A stretch of DNA of 64,000 bases from JAJEAD01 sp964420925 (GCA_964420925.1 CAYQVB010000080.1:1-64000), one strand, 5' to 3'; counted from the stretch's first letter, positions 47,405 to 56,842 are shown. Made by a program: numbers and translations. The notes: generated from the sequence alone by a model not told the origin.

Positions 47405-48187
47405 ATGAAGCTCGAAGGCAGGAAGGCAATCGTCACCGGGGCCGCGAAGGGCATGGGCGCGGCGATCACCACGACGCTGGCGCGGGAAGGCGCCGACATC
47501 GTGCTGAGCGCCCGCGACACCGCTGCGCTCGAGGAAGTGGCGGCGGAGGTCCGTGGCATGGGCCGCGAGGCCTGGGTGGTGGCCTGCGACGTCACCGAGG
47601 ATTCAGAGGTCAAGGCGGTGGTCGAGCAAACGCTGGAGGTCTTCGGCGGGCGGATCGACATCCTGGTCAACGTCGCCGGCGTCACCGGCCCCATCGAGAC
47701 CCCGGTGCAGGACATCGAGGTTGCCGACTTCGACTACGTCGTCACTGCCAACGAACGCGGCACCTTCCTTCCCATCAAGTACGTGGTGCCGACGATGATC
47801 GGCCAGCGGGAGGGCAAGATCGTCAACATCGCCGGCACCTCGGGGCTGCGCGGCTACGCCATGCGCACCGCCTACAGCGCATCGAAGTGGGCGGTACGCG
47901 GCATCACGCGCACCGTGGCCCTGGAGCTCGGGAGATACAACATCAACGTCAACGCGGTGTGTCCGGGCATCGTGGAGGGCCCGCGCATGCACAAGCTCTG
48001 CGAGGAGAAGGCGAGGGTGCGGGGTTGGACGTCCGAGCAGGTCTACGCTGAGTACACCGAGGACATGGCGCTCAAGCGCGTGACCACCGCCCAGGACGTG
48101 GCCAACGCGGTGCTGTTCATGGCGAGCGAGGACAGCCGCCAGATTACCGGCCAGCACATCGCGGTCGACGGCGGATGGGACGTGTAG
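47405..48187 (+). CDS. Short-chain dehydrogenase/reductase
   Basis: A 260-residue classical SDR. The cofactor loop is TGAAKGMG (T-G-x3-G-x-G), followed by DVTEDSE, NVAGVTGP (NNAG equivalent), the catalytic Ser in IVNIAGTSG (a Thr-Ser pair) and Y-x3-K as YSASKWA. The terminal ITGQHIAVDGGWDV is the usual substrate-loop end. Absence of an acidic residue after the second strand start is not decisive for NAD versus NADP. The ATG at 47405 follows GAGGAGAAGGGG. It would oxidise an alcohol made in the hyu/molybdenum-hydroxylase pathway. Confidence 0.88.
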   Translation: MKLEGRKAIVTGAAKGMGAAITTTLAREGADIVLSARDTAALEEVAAEVRGMGREAWVVACDVTEDSEVKAVVEQTLEVFGGRIDILVNVAGVTGPIETPVQDIEVADFDYVVTANERGTFLPIKYVVPTMIGQREGKIVNIAGTSGLRGYAMRTAYSASKWAVRGITRTVALELGRYNINVNAVCPGIVEGPRMHKLCEEKARVRGWTSEQVYAEYTEDMALKRVTTAQDVANAVLFMASEDSRQITGQHIAVDGGWDV

Positions 48188-48220
48188 TCGGGGTCCGCAC
48201 CCGACATCGGAGGACGAGCA

Positions 48221-49087
48221 ATGTACGTACCGTTCGAGCTCGAGATGCCGAGCGACCTCGCCGGGGCGCTGAACGCGCTCTCCGCAGCGGGGCACTCGAA
48301 GTCGGTCGCGCTGGCCGGGGGCACGAATCTGATCGTCGACATGCGTGCGAAGCGCGAGCGACCGGATCGGGTGGTGGGGCTCGGCAAGGTGGGTGAGCTG
48401 CGGGGAATGGATTTCGGCGCCCAGCGCATATCCATCGGCGGCGGAACCACCGTCAGCGACCTCCTGCGATCGTCGAAGATCGCGGAGGCGGCGCCGTCGC
48501 TCGTCGAATCCGCGCGCCTCTTCGCGGGCCTGATGGTGCGCAATACCGCGACGGTTGCCGGGAACATCGCCTGCGGCTCGCCGGCGGCCGACCTGGTGCC
48601 CCCGCTGCTCTCGCTCGACGCCGACGTGACCCTGGCCAGCGTGGGCGGGACGCGGACGGTGCGGCTCGACGAGTACTTCCTCGACTACAAGCGCGACGTG
48701 CGCCGGTCGGACGAACTCATCACGCGAATCTCCTGGCCTCGCACGCCGAAGCCGTCGGTCAACACCTTCTACAAGCTCGCCCGGCGCAAGGGCGACGCGA
48801 TCACCGTCACCGGCGTGGCGCTGACGCTCTCCGCCGCCGACGGGATCTGCACCCGGGCGCGCATCGCGCTCGGCGCGGTCGCGCCCATCGTCTTTCGCGC
48901 CCGGGCGGCCGAGGCGCTGCTGGAGGGTCACGTTCCGACTCCGGCCTTGATCGAAGAGGCCGCGGCGGCTGCGGCGGCGGCTTCGAGTCCCATCGACGAC
49001 GTTCGGGCCTCCGCCGACTACCGGCTTCACACCGTGGAAGCGCTGACCCGGCGGCTGGTGTCGCAGGCGTGGGACCGGCTCAACTGA
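48221..49087 (+). CDS. Molybdenum hydroxylase FAD-binding subunit (CoxM/XdhB-type)
   Basis: A 288-residue medium subunit of a xanthine dehydrogenase-family hydroxylase. FAD-binding signatures are ALAGGTNLIVDMR and NTATVAGNIACGSPAADLVPPL. The C-terminal CO-dehydrogenase flavoprotein domain includes RRKGDAITVTGVALTL. It passes electrons from the iron-sulfur subunit to NAD or quinone. GGAGGACGAGCA precedes the ATG. The 2Fe-2S and molybdenum subunits follow, so all three genes of the enzyme are present and in order. Confidence 0.89.
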   Translation: MYVPFELEMPSDLAGALNALSAAGHSKSVALAGGTNLIVDMRAKRERPDRVVGLGKVGELRGMDFGAQRISIGGGTTVSDLLRSSKIAEAAPSLVESARLFAGLMVRNTATVAGNIACGSPAADLVPPLLSLDADVTLASVGGTRTVRLDEYFLDYKRDVRRSDELITRISWPRTPKPSVNTFYKLARRKGDAITVTGVALTLSAADGICTRARIALGAVAPIVFRARAAEALLEGHVPTPALIEEAAAAAAAASSPIDDVRASADYRLHTVEALTRRLVSQAWDRLN

Positions 49088-49151
49088 CGTGGCGCCGGAG
49101 CACGATGTCGCCGGCTCCTTCCCGTACACAAACGATGCGAGGATGAGAACC

Positions 49152-49640
49152 ATGTCCACCGAACGCACGATCACGCTCCGCGTCAACGGGCGCGACGAGC
49201 AGGCGAGCCTTCCCGCCCATCGCACGCTCCTCGAGGCGCTTCGCGGGATGGGCCACATGGAGGTCAAGTGCGGCTGCGAGAAGGGCGACTGCGGCGCCTG
49301 CGCGGTCCTCGTCGACGGGATGGCCGTGGACAGTTGTCTGACCCTGGCCTGGACCGTCGAAGGCGCGAACATCACGACGGTGTCCGGCCTCGGCGACCTG
49401 GATGCGCTGCACCCCATGCAGCAGGCATTCGCCGACAGCGGCGCCGCGCAGTGCGGCTTCTGCACGCCGGGGATCATCATCGCGGCGAAGGCGATCATCG
49501 ACGAGATCCCGGACCCCGGCGAGGACGACATCCGGCTCGGCCTGAGCGGCAACCTCTGCCGCTGCACCGGCTACACGAAGGTCTTCGAGGCGGTGGGCGA
49601 AGCCGCCGCGGCCATGCGGGCGGAGCGGAGCGCACGATGA
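49152..49640 (+). CDS. Molybdenum hydroxylase 2Fe-2S subunit (CoxS/XdhC-type)
   Basis: A 162-residue small subunit with two 2Fe-2S clusters. The plant-ferredoxin-like domain has KCGCEKGDCGACAVLVDG plus a later C in DSCLTL. The helical domain has AQCGFCTPGIII and GNLCRCTGY. The ATG at 49152 has GAGG about ten bases upstream; starts at 49143 and 49089 are in frame but weaker. Its TGA overlaps the ATG of the large subunit gene (ATGA). Confidence 0.9.
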   Translation: MSTERTITLRVNGRDEQASLPAHRTLLEALRGMGHMEVKCGCEKGDCGACAVLVDGMAVDSCLTLAWTVEGANITTVSGLGDLDALHPMQQAFADSGAAQCGFCTPGIIIAAKAIIDEIPDPGEDDIRLGLSGNLCRCTGYTKVFEAVGEAAAAMRAERSAR

Positions 49641-51979
49641 GCGGCGCCACGAGCGAATCCCGGACGCCGCCCAACGTCCGCTTCCGGCAGGTCGGCCACC
49701 CGCTGACCCGCACCGACGCCCCCGGCAAGGTGGCGGGCCGAACGCCCTACGCCGGCGACTACGTGATGCCCCACATGCTGCACATGCGGGTGTTCCGCGC
49801 GGACATCGCCAGCGCCCGCCTGGTGCGGCTGGACGTCTCCCGGGCGCGAGACCTCGACGGCGTCGCGTGCGTGCTCACCGCCGCGGATCTCCCCGACCGT
49901 TCCGCGTCGACCGACATCCCCGGACAGGTCGGCCAGAAACGCCTGGACACCGGCCAGCAGATCCTCGTCCGGGAGCGGGTCCGCTACTTCGGAGAGCCGG
50001 TGGCCCTCATCGCGGCGGAGACCCGCGACATCGCGGAGCATGCCCTGGAGCTGGTGGAGGCCGAGTTCGAGCCGCTTCCCGGCGTCTACGACCCGCTGGA
50101 GGCGATGCAGCCCGGAGCGCCCGTGGTCACCGCGCCCGACAACATCGTCGCGGAGCGCAGGATCCGCAAGGGCGATGTCGAGGCGGGGTTCGCCGAGGCC
50201 GACCTCGTCGTCGAGAACACTTTTCGCACGCCGTTCCAGGAGCAGGCATTCCTGGAGCCGGAGGTGGGACTGGCGTGGGTGGACGAGAACGACGTGGTCA
50301 ACATCCGCGTCTCCACCCAGGTGATCGAGCACTTCCGGCCCATCGCCGACGCGATCGGGGTCCCCCACAACAAGGTCCGCGTCCGCGGCGCCCTGGTCGG
50401 CGGCGGGTTCGGCGGCAAGGAGGATCTCACCGTCGAGGTCTACCTCGCCCTGCTCGCCAAGCGCACCGGCCGTCCGGTGCGCCTGGAGTACACGCGCGAG
50501 GACTCCTTCGTCGGCCACGGCAAGCGCCACCCCTTCGTGCTCACCTACCGCACCGGGGTCACGAAGGAAGGAAAGATCACCGCGCTCGAGGTGCGGATGG
50601 TGGCCGACTCCGGGGCCTACGTCTTTCTGAGCCCCTACGTCCTGCTCTACGCGCTGGTGGCCGCTCCCGGCCCCTACCGGGTCGACAACCTCAACGTCTT
50701 CGCCCGGGCGGTGGCCACGAACAACATGTACACGAGCGCCTTCCGGGGATTCGGCGCGCTCCAGGCCTGCGCCGCCTACGAGCAGCAGATGGACGAGGTG
50801 GCCAACGCGCTCGGCATGGGCCGCATGGAGCTCCGGCGGCGCAACTTCCTGCGCACCGGCGAGCCGATGTCGACGGGGTTCGTGCCGCCGAGCGCAATCT
50901 GGACCGACCAGTGCGCCGAAAGAGCCTGGGCCGCGCTGGGCGAGTCGACGCCCGCCGAGGGGCCGCGGCGCATCGGGCGCGGGATCGCGTGCTACCAGCA
51001 GAGCTACGGCCGGCTCACCTTCCTGCACGATACCTCCGAGGCCTGGGTCGGGGTCGAGATGGACGGCACCGTGGTGGTGCGCTCCGGGGTCACCGACATC
51101 GGCGCCGGCCAGGTGTCGGCGCTCGGCCAGATCGCGGCGGAGGTGATCGGCGTCACCCTGGACAACGTCGTGATCTACAACAGCGATTCGGCGGTGACCC
51201 CGCTCGCCGGCACCACCACCGCGACCCGCGCCCTGTACATGACCGGCAACGCGGTCAAGCAGGCGGCGGAGGGCGTGCGCGCGCGGCTGGTCGAACGCGC
51301 CGCGCGGGAGCTCGGCGTCGAGCCGGATCAGGTCGACCTGGGCGACAACGAAGCCTTCGCGGTGGACAACCCCGAGCAGTCGATGCCGCTGGTCGACCTG
51401 GTCCGGACATGCGGAGCCGAGGGCATCCATCGTTCCGAGCTCGCCATGTTCCGGGCGCCCTTCACCGACTTCCTCGATCCGGAGACCGGCCAGGGTCAGG
51501 TCCATCCCGACTACGCCTACGGCGCGCATGCGGTGGAAGTGGCGGTCGACGTCGACACCGGCGAGGTCGAGGTGCTGAAAAGCGTCGCCGCCCACGATGT
51601 CGGGCAGTGCATCAACCCGGCCGCGGTGGAAGGCCAGATCCAGGGCGGCGCCCAGAACGGTCAGGGGTATGCGCTCAGCGAGGAGATGCTCTACGAGAAG
51701 GGACGGCTGCTCACGCCGTCGTTCAGCGAGTACCTGATGCCGACTGCGATGGACATGCCGAAGGTCGAGTGCATCATCCTCGAGTCGCGCAGCGGCGTCG
51801 GCCCCTACGGCGCCAAGGGCATCGGGGAGCCGGCCATGACCCCGGTGGCGCCGGCCATCGCCAACGCCATCGCCGACGCGATCGGGGTGCGGGTCTTCGA
51901 GATGCCGATCACGCCCGAGCGGGTCGTTCGGGCGTTGAAGGGCCGGAGCGAATCCGGAGGGGTCGAATTGCGGGCATGA
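49637..51979 (+). CDS. Molybdenum hydroxylase large (Mo-cofactor) subunit, xanthine dehydrogenase family
   Basis: A 780-residue catalytic subunit. The N-terminal a/b hammerhead is seen in RTPYAGDYVMPHMLHMRVFR. Mo-pterin binding regions include GGGFGGKE and SAFRGFGALQACAAYE, the XDH-like AFRGFG form rather than the CO dehydrogenase loop with its CSFR. The catalytic glutamate sits in GAKGIGEPAMTPVAPAI near the C-terminus. It hydroxylates a carbon next to a ring or carbonyl nitrogen, with water as oxygen source; purines, N-heterocycles or aldehydes are all possible. No XdhC-type maturation gene is present in the window. It is coupled to its neighbours on both sides. Confidence 0.9.
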   Translation: MSGATSESRTPPNVRFRQVGHPLTRTDAPGKVAGRTPYAGDYVMPHMLHMRVFRADIASARLVRLDVSRARDLDGVACVLTAADLPDRSASTDIPGQVGQKRLDTGQQILVRERVRYFGEPVALIAAETRDIAEHALELVEAEFEPLPGVYDPLEAMQPGAPVVTAPDNIVAERRIRKGDVEAGFAEADLVVENTFRTPFQEQAFLEPEVGLAWVDENDVVNIRVSTQVIEHFRPIADAIGVPHNKVRVRGALVGGGFGGKEDLTVEVYLALLAKRTGRPVRLEYTREDSFVGHGKRHPFVLTYRTGVTKEGKITALEVRMVADSGAYVFLSPYVLLYALVAAPGPYRVDNLNVFARAVATNNMYTSAFRGFGALQACAAYEQQMDEVANALGMGRMELRRRNFLRTGEPMSTGFVPPSAIWTDQCAERAWAALGESTPAEGPRRIGRGIACYQQSYGRLTFLHDTSEAWVGVEMDGTVVVRSGVTDIGAGQVSALGQIAAEVIGVTLDNVVIYNSDSAVTPLAGTTTATRALYMTGNAVKQAAEGVRARLVERAARELGVEPDQVDLGDNEAFAVDNPEQSMPLVDLVRTCGAEGIHRSELAMFRAPFTDFLDPETGQGQVHPDYAYGAHAVEVAVDVDTGEVEVLKSVAAHDVGQCINPAAVEGQIQGGAQNGQGYALSEEMLYEKGRLLTPSFSEYLMPTAMDMPKVECIILESRSGVGPYGAKGIGEPAMTPVAPAIANAIADAIGVRVFEMPITPERVVRALKGRSESGGVELRA

Positions 51980-52854
51980 GCGACGCGGCGGTCAAGCCGA
52001 GTTCGGCCCCCGCGACCGGGCGGGCGCCGAGCGTGTCCGGGGCTCGCGAAGGGCGTCGTGCATCGGCGTCCCCCTCCGGGCTCGGGGTTCCTCGCGCCGG
52101 GAAGAACGACACTCCACTGGGGCGATACGTCAGGATTCTGGAATCCGTCTCCGCGTCGCGAAGCGGCCTGACCCTCACCGAGATCGCGCACGAGTCCGGC
52201 TTGCAGGCCGGGACGGCGCATCGACTCCTTCGGGGTCTCGTGGATCTCGGACTCCTGCGCGCCCGCACCGAGTCGAAGCGCTACGTGCCGGGGCCCCGAC
52301 TGAAGAACCTCCTCCACCTCACCCTGGGCATGGCGGAGTACGCGGGACTGGCCCGGTCGATCCTGGACCGGCTGGTGGAGGACTTCGGTGAAACCGTCCA
52401 TCTGGCCCGACTGAACGGCGACTGGGCCGAGTCGGTGCTGATGAAGCAGCCCCAGGGCTCGGACCGGGCATTCGTCCAGCCGGGACGCCGGCTGCCCCTC
52501 TACGCGGCCGCTTCGGGCAAGGCGATCCTGGCCTTCCAGAGCGAAGGCTTCGTCTCCCGCTACCTGACACGTCCGCGCGTGCGCTACACGGATCGGACCA
52601 AGGTCGACGATGCCGAGATCCTCCGGGAGATGGCCCGGGTTCGCGAAGAGGGCATGGCGGTGTGCGAGAACGAGCTGGACGCCGGGGTGCTGAGCTACGG
52701 GTATCCGGTTCCCGCCGGTGAGGGCCCCGTCCTCTATTCCATTGGCATCACCGGCCTCGCGGATCGCTTCCGGCTCGTCGAGCGGACGCGGATCCGGGAA
52801 AGGCTGTCCGAAGCCGCCGCCGAACTGAGCCGGAGCCTCGGCTTCGACGAATGA
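51976..52854 (+). CDS. IclR-family transcriptional regulator
   Basis: A 292-residue regulator. About 45 disordered residues precede the winged helix-turn-helix (LGRYVRILESV, TLTEIAHESGLQAGTAHRLLRGLVDLGLL). The ligand-binding GAF-like domain follows (ETVHLARLNGDWAESVLMKQ, PLYAAASGKAILAF, NELDAGVLSYGYPV). IclR proteins bind a small effector and act as repressors or activators of catabolic genes. Both ends overlap neighbours by ATGA, so it is made with the enzymes and transporter and most likely controls this operon through the palindrome at 43532-43548. Confidence 0.9.
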   Translation: MSDAAVKPSSAPATGRAPSVSGAREGRRASASPSGLGVPRAGKNDTPLGRYVRILESVSASRSGLTLTEIAHESGLQAGTAHRLLRGLVDLGLLRARTESKRYVPGPRLKNLLHLTLGMAEYAGLARSILDRLVEDFGETVHLARLNGDWAESVLMKQPQGSDRAFVQPGRRLPLYAAASGKAILAFQSEGFVSRYLTRPRVRYTDRTKVDDAEILREMARVREEGMAVCENELDAGVLSYGYPVPAGEGPVLYSIGITGLADRFRLVERTRIRERLSEAAAELSRSLGFDE

Positions 52855-53978
52855 ACGCCGCCATGAGCCGTCGCCCGACCATGGATTCGAAAGTGCGCGA
52901 CGAGGTATCGGTCGCCATCGACATCCGGAACGTGGTCAAGGTGTTCGGCGCGCCCCCGGACGAAGTGCGGGCATTGCAAGCGGTGACTCTGGACATCCGG
53001 GACAACGAGTTCTTCACCCTGCTCGGCCCCTCGGGCTGCGGCAAGACGACGCTGCTGCGGCTGATCGCCGGCTTCGAGGCGGTCACCGACGGCGTGATCC
53101 TTCTGTACGGAGAGGAGATCGAGGGCCTTCCGCCCAACAAGCGCCCGGTCAACACCGTGTTTCAGCACTACGCGCTCTTTCCCCACATGTCGGTTGCGGA
53201 CAACGTGGCGTTCGGGCTCGAGCGACTTCGCCTGCCCGAGCCGCAAGTCCGTGAGACCGTCGCGCAGATGTTGTCGCTGGTAAAGATGGAGTCCTTCGCC
53301 GGGCGGCGGCCGAATCAGCTCTCCGGCGGACAGCAGCAGCGCGTCGCCCTGGCCCGCGCGCTCGCGCCCCATCCCCGGGTGCTGCTGCTCGACGAGCCGC
53401 TCTCGGCGCTCGATCTCAAGCTGCGCCAGGCGATGCGGGGGGAGTTGAAACGCCTGCAACGCGACACCGGCATCACCTTCGTCTTCGTCACCCACGATCA
53501 GGAAGAAGCCCTGACCATGTCGGACCGCATCGCGGTCATGAGTCACGGCGAGCTGCAACAGGTGGGCACGCCGACGGAGATCTACCAGAGACCCGAGAAC
53601 CGCTTCGTGGCGGACTTCATCGGCGCGGCGAACCTGGTCCCCGCTCGCTGCGTCGAGGTCGAAGGCGAGAAGGCGACCTGCACCTGGCTCTCCGGAGAGA
53701 CGGTGGAGGCGGTCGCGGACCGGGAATGCAGGCCTGGCGCGGAGGTCGCCCTGTTCGTGCGGCCCGAGCGGCTCGCATTGGAACGGGCGACCGGTGACGG
53801 TCACGGGCGGGTCGCGGACGCCACCTATCTGGGATCCTCCACTCTTTACGAGATCGCCTTGCCGGACGGTACCCTGGTCCGGGTATCGAGGCCGGCCGAA
53901 GACCCCGAGTCCTGGCAGCCGGGCGACGAGGTCCGCTTGCGCGTCCCTGCGGGCCAACTTCGCGTGCTGTCGACATGA
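52851..53978 (+). CDS. PotA-like ABC transporter ATP-binding protein
   Basis: A 375-residue ATPase of the spermidine/putrescine (CUT1-related) type. Walker A is LGPSGCGKTT, the Q-loop TVFQHYALFPHM, the signature NQLSGGQQQRVALARALA, Walker B LLLDEPLSALD and the H-loop FVTHDQEEAL. A C-terminal TOBE regulatory domain spans about residues 280-375. The start overlaps the IclR stop (ATGA) and the end overlaps the PotB-type gene the same way. The actual ligand may be the operon's nitrogen compound rather than polyamine. Confidence 0.9.
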   Translation: MNAAMSRRPTMDSKVRDEVSVAIDIRNVVKVFGAPPDEVRALQAVTLDIRDNEFFTLLGPSGCGKTTLLRLIAGFEAVTDGVILLYGEEIEGLPPNKRPVNTVFQHYALFPHMSVADNVAFGLERLRLPEPQVRETVAQMLSLVKMESFAGRRPNQLSGGQQQRVALARALAPHPRVLLLDEPLSALDLKLRQAMRGELKRLQRDTGITFVFVTHDQEEALTMSDRIAVMSHGELQQVGTPTEIYQRPENRFVADFIGAANLVPARCVEVEGEKATCTWLSGETVEAVADRECRPGAEVALFVRPERLALERATGDGHGRVADATYLGSSTLYEIALPDGTLVRVSRPAEDPESWQPGDEVRLRVPAGQLRVLST

Positions 53979-54895
53979 GCAGTGCCGGCGACCGGGAGCG
54001 GCGTGCCCTCAGACTCTACGGGCTGTTGCCGTCGTGGCTGGTGATCGGGGTTTTCATGGTGGGCCCGGTCCTGATCATGGCGGCGGTCTCGGTGCTCGAG
54101 GCGAACGTGTTCGGTGGCGTCCACCCCCGGTTCTCCCTGGAGGCGTACCGGCAGATCCTGTTCGACTACGACCTCTTCGACCGGCTCGAGTTCAACCCCG
54201 GATACCTGATCATCATCGGGCGCTCCTTGAGCCTCGCGCTCATCGCGACTCTGATCTGCCTGCTGGTCGGCTTCCCCACCGCGTACTACATGTCGCAGCA
54301 AACGGAACGCCGCAAGAACCTGCTGATATTCCTCGTCACCATCCCGCTCTGGACCAACCTGCTCATCCGCACCTTTGCCTGGATCATCATCCTTGGCCGC
54401 AACGGGGTCATCGAAGCGCCGTTCCGAGGGCTGGGCTGGCTCGAGGAGGACGCGACCCTCGGGCTGATGTACTCCAACTTCGCAATCTGCGTGGGACTCG
54501 CTTACTCCTATCTGCCCTTGATGGTGCTGCCCCTGTTCGCGTCCATGGAGAAGCTCGACACGCGGCTGCTGGAGGCCGGAAGCGATCTGTATGCAAACCG
54601 TTTCGACCTGGTCCGGCGGATCATCGTGCCGCTCACCATGCCCGGCATCATCGGCGGCTGCATCCTGGTGTTCGTGCCGAGCCTCGGTGCCTTCATCGCT
54701 CCGGATCTGCTGGGCGGGGGCAAGAAGCTGATGCTCGGCTCGCTGATTCAGTTCCAGTTCGCGACCGCGAGAAACTGGCCTTTCGGCGCCGCGGTGGCGA
54801 TGGTGCTGCTGACTCTGGTGGTGGTGCTGCTCGTCGTTCAGGCCCGCTCGGCGGTGCGGCAGGAGCGCCTGGCACAAGAGTCGGTCTCGAAATGA
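53975..54895 (+). CDS. PotB-like ABC transporter permease
   Basis: A 306-residue membrane protein with six hydrophobic segments, of the PotB/HydB family. The start (LPSWLVIGVFMVGPVLIMAAVS) and the coupling loop LLEAGSDLYANRFDLVRRIIVPLTMPG, equivalent to the EAA motif, are clear. GAFIAPDLLGGGKKLMLG is also typical of PotB. It is linked by ATGA overlaps to the ATPase gene before it and the PotC-type gene after it. Confidence 0.9.
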   Translation: MSSAGDRERRALRLYGLLPSWLVIGVFMVGPVLIMAAVSVLEANVFGGVHPRFSLEAYRQILFDYDLFDRLEFNPGYLIIIGRSLSLALIATLICLLVGFPTAYYMSQQTERRKNLLIFLVTIPLWTNLLIRTFAWIIILGRNGVIEAPFRGLGWLEEDATLGLMYSNFAICVGLAYSYLPLMVLPLFASMEKLDTRLLEAGSDLYANRFDLVRRIIVPLTMPGIIGGCILVFVPSLGAFIAPDLLGGGKKLMLGSLIQFQFATARNWPFGAAVAMVLLTLVVVLLVVQARSAVRQERLAQESVSK

Positions 54896-55704
54896 GTGCC
54901 GCGAGCGCCAGGTTCAAGCCGGTTACGCGATTCCCCGGATTTGCCGGGTGGACGCTCATGTTCTTCGTGTTCCTGTACGCGCCCATGGTGGTGCTGGTCG
55001 TCTACTCCTTCAACGACAGCAAGTTTGCGATGGTGTGGACGGGCTTCAGTTGGCGCTGGTATCTGAAAGTGCTCGAAAACGACGACATCCGCGCCGCGAT
55101 GGTGAACTCGCTGATCGTCGCCTCGGTTGCAGCGCCCGTGGCCACGGCCATCGCGACGATGGCCGCGCTCGCCATCGTGCGCGGCGGGCGCTTCCGGGGA
55201 CGGGCCTTCAGCATCGGCCTCATCTCCCTGCCCTTGATGGTTCCGGAGATCGTGACCGCGGTGGCCACCCTGATCTTCTTCGCCCTGTTGAAGATTCAGC
55301 TCGATCTGGGCAACGTGATCATCGCGCACACCGTGTTCTGCATTCCCTTTGCATTCATGCCCATTCGAGCCGCGCTGGAGAGCATGGACCCCACCCTGGA
55401 GACCGCCGCGCGGGACCTCTATGCATCCGGTGCCGAAGCCTTCAGGACCGTGACCCTGCCGCTCTGGACGCCGGGGATCCTCTCCGGACTGATGCTCGCC
55501 TTCGTCATCTCCGTCGACGACTTCATCATCACCCTGATGGTGGCCGGAGCCGGATCGACGACGTTGCCGGTGTACATTTACAGCATGATTCGCCAGGGCG
55601 TGACCCCGGAGGTCAACGCGGTCTCGACCATGATGTTGATCGTCTCGGTACTGCTCGTCACCGGATACTGGCTTCTCTCCAGGAGAGGTACCGTACAGAA
55701 ATGA
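54892..55704 (+). CDS. PotC-like ABC transporter permease
   Basis: A 270-residue membrane protein with six hydrophobic segments, of the PotC family. It carries FLYAPMVVLVVYSFNDSKF at the first helix, the EAA-type loop LETAARDLYASGAEAFRTVTLPLWTPG, and SVDDFIITLMVAGAGSTTLPVYIYSM, a strong PotC signature. It is coupled to PotB by ATGA and followed after 49 bases by the binding-protein gene. Confidence 0.9.
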   Translation: MSAASARFKPVTRFPGFAGWTLMFFVFLYAPMVVLVVYSFNDSKFAMVWTGFSWRWYLKVLENDDIRAAMVNSLIVASVAAPVATAIATMAALAIVRGGRFRGRAFSIGLISLPLMVPEIVTAVATLIFFALLKIQLDLGNVIIAHTVFCIPFAFMPIRAALESMDPTLETAARDLYASGAEAFRTVTLPLWTPGILSGLMLAFVISVDDFIITLMVAGAGSTTLPVYIYSMIRQGVTPEVNAVSTMMLIVSVLLVTGYWLLSRRGTVQK

Positions 55705-55753
55705 TATCCGCCGCAGGCCGTGCGGTTGGAATCAGAAACAGAGGAGAAATCCA

Positions 55754-56800
55754 ATGAAAGAGCGAATGGTTGGTCTGGTCAAGGCCGCGGCATTGGCCAC
55801 GGGGTCGATGCTGGCGCTCGGCGCGTTCGCCGAGGGTCAGCTCAACATCTACAACTGGAGCGACTACACCCCGCCGGATCTCGTCGAGAAGTTCGAGCAG
55901 GAAACGGGCATCACCGTGACCATCGATACCTACGACTCCAACGAGACATTGCTCGCCAAGCTGCAGTCCGGTGCGACCGGATACGACCTCGCGGTGCCGT
56001 CTCAGCACTTCGTCGAGATCATGCTTCACGAAGGGCTGCTGGAAGAGATCGACGGCATCCCGGACATGCCGAACTTCCAGTATGTCGATCCGCGTTGGAG
56101 AAATCCGGCATGGGATCCCGAGCAGAAGTACTCGGTCCCCTACCAGATGGGATCGGCGTCCTTCGCCTACCTGGCGGATTCCTATTCCGGCGACGGCTCT
56201 TCGCTGAAGGAGTTCTTCGAGCCCAACGAAGAGGCCTGCGGCCGGCTCGCGGTGCTGAAGTCACCCGACGAGATGGTCAATCTCGCCCACCTCTACCTGG
56301 GCTCGGAGTTCTGCTCGGAGGACCCGGCCGAGATGCAGGCGGTGATGGATCTCTTTCTCGGGCAGAAGGAGTGCGTGACGACCTACTCCTCCGAAGGCAT
56401 CAACGACCGGCTGATGAACAAGGATGTCATCATGCACGCACACTGGGACGGCTACACCCACAAGGGGTTCATGGAGGGTATTTCCGATCTGCGTTATGCA
56501 TACCCGAAAGAGGGCGTCGTCGGCTGGTTCGACAGCCTGGTGGTCCCCAAGGGCGCGAAGAACATCGAGAGCGCGAAGAAGTTCATGAACTTCCTGCTCG
56601 CGCCCGAGAACATGGCGATGCTGTCCAACTACGCCAACTACGCCAACGCGGTCCCCGACTCACGTGAGTTCCTCTCCGAGACGTTGCAGAACGCGCAGGC
56701 GACGACCGTTCCGGACGGCGTGCCGGTGGTGTTCGGCGCCGCGTGCAACGAGACCGCACAGAAGCTCGTCGACAGGGTCTGGACCCGCGTATTGCAGTAA
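55754..56800 (+). CDS. PotD/PotF-like periplasmic substrate-binding protein
   Basis: A 348-residue secreted binding protein. A signal peptide spans about residues 1-26 (AAALATGSMLALGAFA). The mature domain starts QLNIYNWSDYTPPDLVEKFE, the polyamine-binding family hallmark, and continues YDLAVPSQHFVEIM and EGVVGWFDSLVVPKGAKN. The ligand is expected to be cationic, but not necessarily spermidine or putrescine. It is the last gene of the operon, followed 12 bases later by a strong hairpin. Confidence 0.9.
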   Translation: MKERMVGLVKAAALATGSMLALGAFAEGQLNIYNWSDYTPPDLVEKFEQETGITVTIDTYDSNETLLAKLQSGATGYDLAVPSQHFVEIMLHEGLLEEIDGIPDMPNFQYVDPRWRNPAWDPEQKYSVPYQMGSASFAYLADSYSGDGSSLKEFFEPNEEACGRLAVLKSPDEMVNLAHLYLGSEFCSEDPAEMQAVMDLFLGQKECVTTYSSEGINDRLMNKDVIMHAHWDGYTHKGFMEGISDLRYAYPKEGVVGWFDSLVVPKGAKNIESAKKFMNFLLAPENMAMLSNYANYANAVPDSREFLSETLQNAQATTVPDGVPVVFGAACNETAQKLVDRVWTRVLQ

Positions 56801-56812
56801 CCCCTCACCATG

Positions 56813-56842
56813 CGCACCCCGATCCACGCGGATCGGGGTGCG
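56813..56842 (+). terminator. Strong hairpin ending the hyu-xdh-iclR-pot operon
   Basis: GCACCCCGATCC-ACGC-GGATCGGGGTGC is a twelve-pair perfect stem with a four-base loop, extended by a flanking C-G pair, starting 12 bases after the binding-protein stop. No T-run follows, so release may need Rho, but it clearly separates the operon from the next gene. Confidence 0.7.

Noticed and set aside
49867..52854. A 995-codon plus-strand frame, and a 674-codon minus-strand frame at 49571-51595
   Set aside because: They overlap the molybdenum hydroxylase large subunit out of phase. The first only becomes meaningful after 51976, where it is the IclR gene in its own frame.
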